From Gadus chalcogrammus (taxonomy: Eukaryota; Chordata; Actinopteri; Gadiformes; Gadidae): a DNA stretch of 64,000 bases. The stretch is taken from assembly GCF_026213295.1 (NCBI RefSeq), contig NC_079414.1, positions 13,237,483-13,301,482 on the forward strand. Direction: 5' to 3'. The notes beneath the pieces were generated by a model that did no database searches, had not been told where the DNA came from, and worked only from the letters and a program-made list of their open reading frames with translations. Below, piece by piece: positions 39,391 through 64,000 of this stretch; position 1 is the stretch's first letter; every line of letters begins with the position of its first letter. The translations under genes were made by a program, and so were the position numbers.

Positions 39391-39537
39391 GGCGAAAGCG
39401 GAAGTGGAAGAGGCATCATCCATGCCGCCAAAATTCAAGTTTTAGCAGTAGTAGAGCATTTTTGTAAACAACGAGCCACAGGCTAGTGGGGTGTATTCAA
39501 GATTGTACTTATTTTGTGGCTACCTTTGAATTTTGAA
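39391..39537 (+). promoter_or_regulatory. smc2: Candidate smc2 core promoter / 5'UTR with cell-cycle motifs
   Basis: GGCGAAAGCGGAAGTG at 39391-39406 contains an E2F-type TTTCGCC (reverse strand) next to an ETS-type GGAAGT. Two TTTGAA elements (39525-39530, 39532-39537) match the CHR element of cell-cycle genes. A short upstream ORF, ATG at 39422 to TAG at 39445 (7 codons), would lie in the leader if transcription starts before it. No TATA box was seen. Motif calls are suggestive only. Confidence 0.35.
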
Positions 39538-39552
39538 GCAGCCAGTTTTAAA

Positions 39553-55859
<16,307 letters not shown>

Positions 55860-56330
55860 CCGGATAATGCACCGCGCTGCACCACCCGCCGGTGTGCCGC
55901 ATAACGCGAGCCAAAGGCGCGGTTATCCTCGCTTTTGGATTGCTTTGTAGAATTGTGTATAGCTCGCTCCACGCTCCGGGGCCTGATCTCTCTTTATTCA
56001 CATCTTCGTCCGACTTTGTCTTTTAAGAGCTTTGCCCGAAGGCTGGAAAGCTGAAGGTTTCTCCTCGTGTTTTATGGTTTGTCATTTTTATGCGTGTTGT
56101 TGGTCGAGTGAACTTTTATGTGCTGTGCGATTTACACAGCGGCCTATTCGTTTTTAACTATTTTCTTGCCAGGGTAATTTTTTTTATTAAATGGGTAATC
56201 ATTTTTCAAGTCTTGTCCACTTTGTGCTTTTTGGTCTTTAAGGCATGCCTTTGTAATCAATGTTCTAAATTAAAATTTCTTTTTTTATTGTATATGCTAT
56301 TTCGGTTTATGGAATAAAGCGTCTTATAAA
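55860..56330 (+). other. smc2: smc2 3'UTR
   Basis: Non-coding sequence after the TAG, ending near the AATAAA at 56313-56318. Confidence 0.65.
56313..56318 (+). terminator. smc2: Candidate poly(A) signal of smc2
   Basis: AATAAA about 450 bp after the stop codon, in AT-rich sequence. Confidence 0.6.
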
Positions 56331-57183
56331 CACATAGTATGTATGCAGTTTCCTTATTATATTATTATTATTTCTAACTGAAATGTCTTCATCTTCATTG
56401 GAATGAAGATGAAGGAAATCTGAAAGTTAATACACATAGACGGCTGAACGGCGCCAAGGGTATCTGGTGAAGTGGATTTTAGCCTGCCTTTGGTCCCCAA
56501 GTGGCCTAAACTTGAGTTTGGTGTGAAACGAGCACTAGTTATCCTGCTCGCCTTTGAAGAAATGGAACCTCAGGCGCGCTGATTTGGAATGTGGCACCAT
56601 ATGTCGTCATAAGGGGCCAAGTTACCTCCCCTTTCTCTGCCTTGCCCGCCCAGAGAATTTGGCCCGTCAATGAGCTACGGGTTGTGTGTGTGTGTGTGTT
56701 TACACACACTGGGCCCTATCTTGCATCCGGAGCAATTGACTTTCTACACTAACGCATTAGTCGTTGCTAGTTTGCATCTGGCGCAGAGCGTTCTTTTCCC
56801 TCCACCGCCACGCTTGTCAATTAGGCAATGATCTTGCGCCCCAAGGGGCGGTTCAGCTTAAGGAGGAGGCGTGTTCTGGTGCAAACGTTCCCTGGTGCTA
56901 TTTTGCAGTTTCAGAAAACAATTGCGCCACAAACCAGGAAATAACTGGTTTAAAGTCAGTGGCGCGTTGTTCAGATGCTATTTTAAGGGCGCATGCATAA
57001 TGTTGCTTGTGCACCTCGCGCATACACTTTGCTACTCTCGTCTACCTAGCCACACATTCTTGGGAAATTATTTGGGAAAGAACAGCTGATACAGCGTTAA
57101 TAAGTTGTACTTTTAAATCAATGCATCTGCAATCACTGTACAGCAAACACATATTTTCTTGACACAGACATCGTGTCTTCTTA

Positions 57184-58244
57184 ATGCCCGTTGCTCCGGC
57201 CTGGAGCATAGGCCATCGACGACGACTCTCCACTCAGCACGGCTCTGGGCTCTCTTCTCCGCCCCCCCCCAGCTGGATCCAAGCCTCCGTGTCCCGTCTC
57301 CAGGTGTTCCTGGGGCGTCCTTTCTTCCGCTTCCCCTGGGGGTTCCAGGTCAGGGCCTGCCGTGTGATGCTATCTGCGGGTTTTCTCAGTGTGTGGCCTA
57401 TCCATCCCCATTTTCTTCTCAGGATCTGTTCTGCTACTGGCTCCTGGCTTCCTCTCTCCCGCATCTCTTTGTTGTTGATTTTGTCTGGCCACCTGATTCT
57501 AAAGATGCGTCTCAGACAGGTGTTTATAAAGGTCTGGATCTTCTGTAACGTCTTCTTCGTCATTCTCCACATCTCTGAACCATAGAGAAGGATGCTTTTG
57601 ACATTAGTGTTGAAGATGCGCACTTTAGTTGATGTTGCTATTTCTTTGGAGGCCCAGATGTTCTTCAGGATAATGAAAGCTACTCTGGCTTTGCCTACCC
57701 TGGCCAAGACGTCGCTGTCTGTGCCCCCCTGATGGTCTATGGGGCTGCCAAGGTAGGGGAAGGAGTCAACTTCCTGAATGGGTCTGTCATCTATATTGAC
57801 AGGGTTGGTGGTAGGGGTGTTAATCCTCATCAGTTTAGTCTTCTCCTTGTTTATCCTGAGGCCTGTTCCAAGGGATGTTGTTGCCAGTTTTGTAGTCTTG
57901 TCTTGCATCTCCTTGTGATTATGGAACAGACTAGCCAGGTCATCAGCGAAGTCGAGGTCTTCAAGTTGTTTCCAGGGGGTCCACTGTATGCCGGTCTTGC
58001 TTCCTGTTGTGATGGTCTTCATAATCCAGTCAATGACTAGAAGAAACAGGAAAGGAGACAGTAGACATCCCTGCCGAACTCCGGTCTTGACCTCAAAACT
58101 GTCTGACAGTTGGCCTGCGTGTAGGACCTTGCAAGACATTCCCTGGTAAGTGTTTTAAACCAGGGAAATAATCTTCTCTGGGATGCCATAGTGCCTCATT
58201 AGTTTCCACAAGGTCTCTCTGTCCACACTGTTAAAAGACATTGT
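57184..58244 (-). pseudogene. Decayed LINE reverse transcriptase (3' part, RTE-like)
   Basis: The minus-strand frame reads FNSVDRETLWKLMRHYGIP, then a TAA stop where CAA (Gln) is expected, then TGVRQGCLLSPFLF, the catalytic FADD motif, PYLGSPIDHQGG, and C-terminal GWIGHTLRK and GRPRNTWRRD. The last part is shifted out of frame at a 9-10 base C run (57,262-57,271), after which RAEWRVVVDGLCS can be read. The 5' endonuclease half is absent. Both lesions argue against activity. Confidence 0.85.
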
Positions 58245-58687
58245 GTACAAGCCCATAACTTTTAGGATTGAATATTTGATCGTGAGAAAACATTGTTTTA
58301 CCGCGAGTGAGTGTTAAAAAGAATAAATTAATGCGGGTGTTCGAGCGTGTGTGTATGTGTAAAAAAATTAATGAATGCGGGTGCGCGTGTGTGCGTCAAT
58401 CTGTTTAAACACACGCAAACTGAGACCCTTAACGCATTATACAGTCCATGGTAAAGTATATTAATGGGGGGACACATGCATATTAGGAACACAAGTCGAT
58501 AACGATAATGCATACAATACTGATAAGAAACGTTTGTTAATGTATTGCGTATATCATTAAATAGAACCACAGTTACCACATATCATATGTGCATTAAGTT
58601 TTCTTTGCCGAAATTTATTTTAGGACTCAGCATTTCTGTCAGATGTAATGCGCTCATGGCTTCGTGCCCACTGCACCGTCAGGCCCC

Positions 58688-59228
58688 GTGCCCACTACCT
58701 CCGTCCGTTGACTGATCCCCCCATTGACTTTGAATGGGGACGGACGCGCAATGCATTGTGGATCCGTCCGTTCCGTTGGAGCCTTTGGCTCCGTCAGAAA
58801 GTTGAAAAAATCAGTCAGCCACGCCTTCCCACGTCCGTTGACTGACGGTGCAGTGGGCATGTAGGGTCAGTCAACGGACGTGGGAAGGCGTGGCTGACGG
58901 ATGGGGGAGTAGTCTTTGCAGAGGCATCCGTCAGCCAATCAAATCGCTTCGTCGGGTTCTTCCCGCTTCTTCCTGCTTGTTGTCATTGCAAGATCACCCG
59001 CTTTCCCGCTTTCCAGTATCGTCAGAGCCCAAGTCGCGTCACAGTGCTTAAATTTGCATACGCGATCTGATTGGATGACGGATCCGTCGCTGCCGAAAAA
59101 GTTGAAAGTTGTTCAACTTTTTGACGGAGCCGAAGGCTCCAACGGAACGGACGGATCCACAATGCATTGCGCGTCCGTCCCCATTCAAAGTCAATGGGGA
59201 TCAGTCAACGGACGGAGGTAGTGGGCAC
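58688..59228. mobile_element. Long-TIR MITE (~120-bp TIRs)
   Basis: GTGCCCACTACCTCCGTCCG starts the left arm (58688 to about 58808) and its inverse ends at 59228. The arms are nearly identical, with a CCCCCC/CCCC length difference and a few substitutions. Confidence 0.85.
58814..58898. repeat. Perfect 32-bp palindromic arms inside the MITE
   Basis: 58814-58845 is the exact reverse complement of 58867-58898 with a 21-bp loop. The loop contains GGTGCAGTGGGCA, the inverse of a GTGCCCACTGCACC block at 58663, suggesting one element inserted next to or into a relative. Confidence 0.85.
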
Positions 59229-59580
59229 GAGGCGGGTTTATTGCACGTTATGCCCAAACCACACCTACGGGTAAGCTACTTCAGACCAACCCTTTTTAGA
59301 TTTGCGACGGACGCAAGAGGTAAAATAGCAACATCGCCATAGAACCGCCCACAAAGCTACTGGCGCTTGGCGCTTCTCAGGCCGTTAAAATAGGGCCCAC
59401 TGTGACACAAGTGTTGTCTTCGTTATTTGGATAACCGTTTTGCTGTTGGTGTTATGGCGCATAACACGTCATCTCTGGTATTTCCAAAACGAGACTCGAG
59501 GTGGGGGTTATCTCAGCCATGATTGAGAAGGAATTGGGGGAAAGGAACTTTGGCTTTGCCTCCCTGAAGTACATGAACCA

Positions 59581-59743
59581 CGACATGAAGGAGAAAGGGA
59601 TTGTCGCCCGCGATTGTCTCCCGCCGGAGCACCGCTGCCCGCCACCGCGAGGCATGCTGCCCGCTTCCGAGGCGGTGGTGCCTCGACAGTGGGGCTCCGG
59701 CGGGAGACAATCACGGGCAACAATCCCTTTCTCCTCCATGTCG
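59581..59743. mobile_element. Fold-back element with ~50-bp arms
   Basis: CGACATGAAGGAGAAAGGGA (59581) is matched by the inverse at 59,724-59,743, and the pairing continues through GATTGTCTCCCGCCGGAGC. The centre is GC-rich. Downstream, 59,786-59,830 resembles 51,750-51,785 (ACGTCGGANAACCCGANGCAG). Confidence 0.7.
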
Positions 59744-60003
59744 CAGTTCAGTCTACTTCAGATTGATATGGAAGTGAAAGAACCAGAGACGTCGGAGAAC
59801 CCGATGCAGACGATTGAGATTCATAATATCGTTTGGAGGCGCACACAGCTTTTGGGCGTGATAATGTATATTATATGATATAGATATCTATTTATAATAT
59901 AATATGATAGAGATATAGAGCTCCAGGACTCCCGCCGGAGCACCTGGAGTGTTCTAGAATATTTACAGAACACGGCCAAAGGCTGTGTGCGCCTCGCGAT
60001 TGC

Positions 60004-60252
60004 GATGCATCCACTGTAAACAGAGCGCATGGTACCGTGGCCGCAAGCTGCTCAGGGCCACACCCCCACCCTCCTCCTTGGCCCGCCTCTCTCCTCCTCA
60101 TTTGCATTAAAAAAAAGCTACACACACCAAAACGGTGCATGTTGGGAAAACTCAATGTGCAACTGGCTCGTAGTGGCTGTAATTCTGGGAACGTCTTCAA
60201 ATACTGTGTTAGGGGCCCACTAATGCCCACTAGCATGCCATGGGACATTTAA
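60004..60252 (-). mobile_element. Dispersed repeat, copy 2 (inverse of 52,117-52,394)
   Basis: An inverted copy ending TAGCATGCCATGGGACATTTAA, sharing blocks along its length with copy 1 at moderate divergence. Confidence 0.8.
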
Positions 60253-60494
60253 TGTTTTATATTTTGATATGTATTGTGTGCAGGTACGAAAAACACTGCT
60301 TTGTTTACCGCAATACATTTTGCATGTAGATCATTTAGCCGAAGATAACTAGTTCCACATTTTCAGCATTCAACCAAAGGGGAATTCATGTCTGATGCAA
60401 ATTTCAGGTAAATCGTCTTCATGACACATTCAGAGGAACTCATTATCCTAGATATGACTTCCCTGAAACCATAATCTAATATGAGGCCTGGGGG

Positions 60495-60669
60495 TGCATG
60501 TTGTTGACACGGCCTACACACGCATGTTGTAACCCCAGCCTACCCACGCATGTTGTTACCTCAGTCTACCCATGCATGTTGTAACCCCAGTCTACACACG
60601 CATGTTGTAACCCCAGTCTACACACGCATGTTGTAACCAAGGCCTACACACGCAAGTGGTAACCAGGGC
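60495..60669 (+). repeat. 28-bp tandem repeat
   Basis: Six imperfect units of CTACACACGCATGTTGTAACCCCAG. Confidence 0.9.
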
Positions 60670-61369
60670 CAGCATATAAATCTAGGATTTTTGTTCTACT
60701 GCAGGAGTACTGTCTCATGAACAACAACATGTGAAATGACCATTACAACACTTAGACTAATGGTGCATGTGAGCACAGCTTTTTAATTTGTCATGAGAGT
60801 ATGAGCAATTATAAAATAAAACGTGTATATATTTTTTAATACATCATAGTATGATTTTTTATATAAATGAAATGTGCTGTGATTTAGTCCTTAATATAAA
60901 CTATTATTTTATATACATAAGATGTAGTTATCTACTGAGTTTAGAGTCATCACAGTACTATTTGATGCTAATTAACACATTTGTCCTTGCAGGTATTTTT
61001 ATTTTATTTTTTTAATAGAAATTCTGAAAATAAGTTGCTTGTGGGTTGGTCTGTAAATTCTGTACAGAAGTTGTCATTGATGTCCTTCTACCGTTTTAGA
61101 ATGATTGATCGATTATAGCAACCCCAGAGCCTTGTTTCACAAGTCATAATAACATCGTAAAACAATGCAGCACACCTGAAAAAGAATATAAAACAAACAA
61201 GGCAGACATATGACTTCCTTCTAGGGGCCAACATCCCTTCAACACCCGCATGCACGCACACACACGCACATACTCAAACTCACGCCCACAGCCTTCCTTA
61301 TTGTGCACACATGCACCTATTTCACTCACTTCCTGTTTGCCCTTTGTATGCGAGCTATAGTATACAGGC

Positions 61370-61374
<5 letters not shown>

Positions 61375-61443
<69 letters not shown>

Positions 61444-61446
61444 ATG

Positions 61447-61489
<43 letters not shown>

Positions 61490-61490
61490 A
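61375..61490 (+). repeat. (TG)n microsatellite
   Basis: Two TG runs split by TTTATGCGTGTC. Confidence 0.95.
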
Positions 61491-61759
61491 AGGCACTGAA
61501 GGCATCACATGTAAATGAGCCCCAGTGAGGCTGTCCCTGTTCCGTAGCGCTATAGGCCAGGCCCAGGATGTGGTGTCACTGCACTCGCTCACACACGGCG
61601 AGGAACTAAGACGCAGCGGCAGTCAGCTGGAGCCGTCACTGCCTTGGGATCCAAAAATCTGTCTGACTAGAGCTCAGAGTGCATGGGAACCAACCAATAG
61701 ACTGCAGGTAAGCGGAACAAACACATTAGTCTGGTTTCTGTATGTCTGTGTGTGTCTGT

Positions 61760-61761
61760 GT

Positions 61762-61848
<87 letters not shown>
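61760..61848 (+). repeat. (TG)n microsatellite
   Basis: A TG run of about 85 bp. Confidence 0.95.
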
Positions 61849-61851
<3 letters not shown>

Positions 61852-62279
61852 GGAGGATCAGCTGCCTCTGCTCTGACTGACTGACAGATTATTGATTGGT
61901 TCAATGAGTGCATTGTGAGTGACAGGTTCACAGTTCTGGGGCATCGCCTCCATAGTAGCAAGGAGTTGACAATATAGTGAAACAACCGACATGTCCAGTG
62001 TCCCATCCGTAACTCATTCTAACTGTTGAAACAATGGACTGTGCCACAAGTGTTGACAGGGGGGTTATTGCGCTGTCTGAGTGGATGGTGGGCAGGGGGA
62101 CACATGGATGGTAAACTGTGCTGGGGGAGCTGTCAGAACGATTTCAGCCCCCTCAGCACGGATGTGCCAACTTCTGCTTTTAGTGTGCATCAACACTGTC
62201 TGTAAAATGCGTATTTGGTCGTTTTATAGACATAAATAAGATGTTCTGTTATAAGATGCTATTAGCGGAAATGAAAACG

Positions 62280-62280
<1 letters not shown>

Positions 62281-62336
<56 letters not shown>
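62281..62336 (+). repeat. (GAT)n trinucleotide microsatellite
   Basis: About 18 perfect GAT units. Confidence 0.95.
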
Positions 62337-62337
<1 letters not shown>

Positions 62338-62960
62338 TACATTGATTACGGTGTTTGTGGGCTTTGGCCGGGCAATTCCTACCTGTGCCCGTGCCCACGC
62401 CTACCTGTGTGCATCCTTAAACCTGCTCCAACCACTACCTGTCCCTCAGTCCCCTCTATCTATACTTACCGTAATTCACTTACAATACAAGAGTATAGGA
62501 AATAACCAGATTGCAAATGGAGGATGATGTCGTTGTAAATGTTAATGACGCAATAGATAAAAAACCGCAAGGAGTGACTGTGGTTGTTCTACGATGAAGA
62601 GGATACATTTCCAAGTAAATCCAGAGTTCACGGCATTGATAAATGTTTTATATGGTGGGAAGATTGTTATTACTTGTACACACGTTGTGCCACAATCACA
62701 AAAAACATTATTATTTAGAGTAAATGGACGCTTAAGGTTGATGGTACATTTCCATTTTCCTTAGTTCTGTGAGCATGAAACATTGATACGTACAATGGAA
62801 AATGGCATAATCTTGCCATTTCGAGGAAGCAAGGTATTAGTCACAACTCAACTTCCATGAAGTGTCACCAAATGCGTTAAAGAACATCCTATTACACAAC
62901 TGGCTGTATCACTAATTTCAAAGATTTATATTGTTACACATTCATCAGGTGTTCATTGAC

Positions 62961-62972
62961 CCGTGTGTGTGT

Positions 62973-63009
<37 letters not shown>

Positions 63010-63036
63010 TGGGTGTGGGTGTGGGTGGGTGGGTGT
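62961..63036 (+). repeat. (TG)n / (GTGTGG)n microsatellite
   Basis: A TG run followed by GTGTGG and GGTG units. Confidence 0.9.
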
Positions 63037-63236
63037 AGAGGGAGAAAAGAGAAGTATTACATTCAGCCTTTTTCTTCGTAATATTGAAGCTCCACTTTGT
63101 ATCTTTTTTGCTACACGTGTTTTGCTTTTATTTGTATGTATGCGAGTGACAAAATGTTGCTGGAATACAATAGCATAAACTCTTCCTTTTTATTTCATAA
63201 GTAACAGAAGGTTTAAAATAGATTTCACTATAAAAC

Positions 63237-63490
63237 GGCATGTAGCTCAGGAGGTAGAGCTGGTTGGCTGGTAACCGCAAGGTTGCTAGTTCGATCCCCA
63301 GCTCCTCCCAGAGTGTCGAGGTGTCGAGGAGCAAGACAACTAACCTTAACTTCTCCCAACGAGCTGGCTGTCGCCTTACATGGCTGACGCAGCTGTGAAT
63401 TTGTGCATGCATGGGTCAATATCAGGCAATATTGTAAAGCGCTTAGGGCGGCCTCTGGTTACAGAAAGCGCTATATATATGCAGTCAAGT
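63237..63490 (+). mobile_element. tRNA-derived SINE
   Basis: It begins with a tRNA-like head with A box TAGCTCAGGAGG and B box AGTTCGATCCC. A unique body follows, then the tail AAAGCGCTATATATATGCAGT, which is common at the 3' end of fish SINE/LINE pairs. The anticodon stem is degraded, so this is not a functional tRNA. Confidence 0.8.
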
Positions 63491-64000
63491 CCAACCTGTC
63501 CCGAAGAAGTAGGTGCGACTGACAGCTCTTCGATGTCGTGCCAACGAGCCAATCAGCAAAGGCCCTTAGGGGCCAGAAGTGTGCACAATTAAACAGTCCT
63601 CGCTAATTAAACTGGCTGTTAATAAAATAAACCATGCCCTGAACAGCATGCCTCTCAGTTAACACATGATAATTTTTTTTATTTTTAATATAAACCACAA
63701 TGGAATATAATGTTGCTATATTTGTTCCAGCCCCAAAGAAAACGTGTGGTGTTCATCTGCTATGTTAATAGATATTTGTATCGACCGCAAGCAGCAAATT
63801 TACCTTGCTGCTTGCAGACAATAAAAGTACATGACAATTTAAGCAAAAAAGTGTTTGTAGTCAACAGCATTTCGCAGGGAAGTATTTTAAATAATGAGAG
63901 GAAACAAGAGATAAGATCGCATATCTGGCAAGAGAGTTTGCATTCCAGTGCCAGGAGTAGGGGCATCTGATCACAAAGGTTGCATTGAATTAACCATTGA

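Larger units (their letters stand above)
38579..39552 (+). other. exoc1l 3' flank and smc2 promoter/5'UTR region
   Basis: No coding exon. It includes the 3'UTR of exoc1l (end not located), a CTCF-like site at 39176, and the smc2 upstream region. Confidence 0.4.
56711..59398. mobile_element. Composite DNA transposon with GGGCCCTAT termini, containing other elements
   Basis: CACACTGGGCCCTATCTTG at the left is matched by AAAATAGGGCCCACTGTG at the right. Interior sequence near the left end repeats GCGCAGAGCG and GGCGCA-type motifs. It hosts a LINE fragment, a long-TIR MITE and a palindrome. The family resembles fish PIF/Harbinger-like MITEs; a 3-bp act duplication is possible. Confidence 0.55.
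60670..64000. other. Region without a recognised host gene
   Basis: Apart from the microsatellites and the SINE, nothing protein-coding was recognised. A possible spliced leader exon ends at 61,708 (CTGCAG|gtaagc), but the frame through it resembles no known protein. Confidence 0.4.

Noticed and set aside
39514..39552. Upstream in-frame start of smc2
   Set aside because: The upstream codon at 39514 is TTG; family proteins begin [14 protein letters not shown], matching the ATG at 39553.
59501..59878. Plus-strand 125-codon frame starting MGVISAMIEKELGERNFGF
   Set aside because: It runs through a fold-back repeat and resembles no known family; the opposite strand is equally open.
63237..63310. 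Functional tRNA gene
   Set aside because: A and B boxes exist, but the anticodon arm does not fold with a normal 7-base loop and the sequence continues into a SINE body.

Overview
This is vertebrate nuclear DNA, almost certainly from a ray-finned fish. It has multi-exon genes with GT-AG introns, a kit-clock-exoc1l-smc2 gene order, fish-type tRNA-derived SINEs, many non-autonomous DNA transposons, and an exceptional density of long (TG)n/(CA)n microsatellites. The microsatellite load resembles what is described for cod-like (gadiform) fishes, but species cannot be fixed by eye.

Layout. (1) 1-10,964, plus strand: the 3' half of the receptor tyrosine kinase gene kit, from the last extracellular codons through the membrane helix and split kinase domain to the stop codon; 3'UTR to about 12,050. 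(2) 12,050-15,080: convergent intergenic space with a consensus-matching CTCF-like site at 12,200. (3) 16,020-29,879, minus strand: all 21 coding exons of the circadian transcription factor clock (900 codons, bHLH-PAS-PAS plus a glutamine-rich tail), with a non-coding first exon near 31,957. Its tail holds two separate polyglutamine tracts, one of them 51 residues long. (4) 32,000-37,250: repeat-rich intergenic DNA. (5) 37,250-38,578, plus strand: exoc1l, a three-exon, 190-residue paralogue of the N-terminal domain of exocyst subunit 1. (6) 39,553-55,859, plus strand: complete smc2 (24 coding exons, 1,200 residues), the condensin ATPase. Its introns carry many transposons and a CCAAT-rich minisatellite. 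(7) 56,340-64,000: no host gene recognised; a nest of DNA transposons with a decayed LINE inside, tandem repeats and a tRNA-derived SINE.

The genes are not an operon and do not form one pathway: kit is a cell-surface receptor (pigment, germ and blood cells in vertebrates), clock drives circadian transcription, exoc1l is a predicted exocyst-related protein and smc2 compacts mitotic chromosomes. They are neighbours through conserved vertebrate synteny. Exon junctions were set by reading splice sites and checking phase; within each gene every junction keeps the frame open. No undescribed multi-gene system was found. The most interesting signals are the double polyQ CLOCK, UG-repeat-flanked splice sites in kit, a CCAAT-box array in an smc2 intron, CTCF-like sites between genes and inside a transposon, and several datable transposon insertions.
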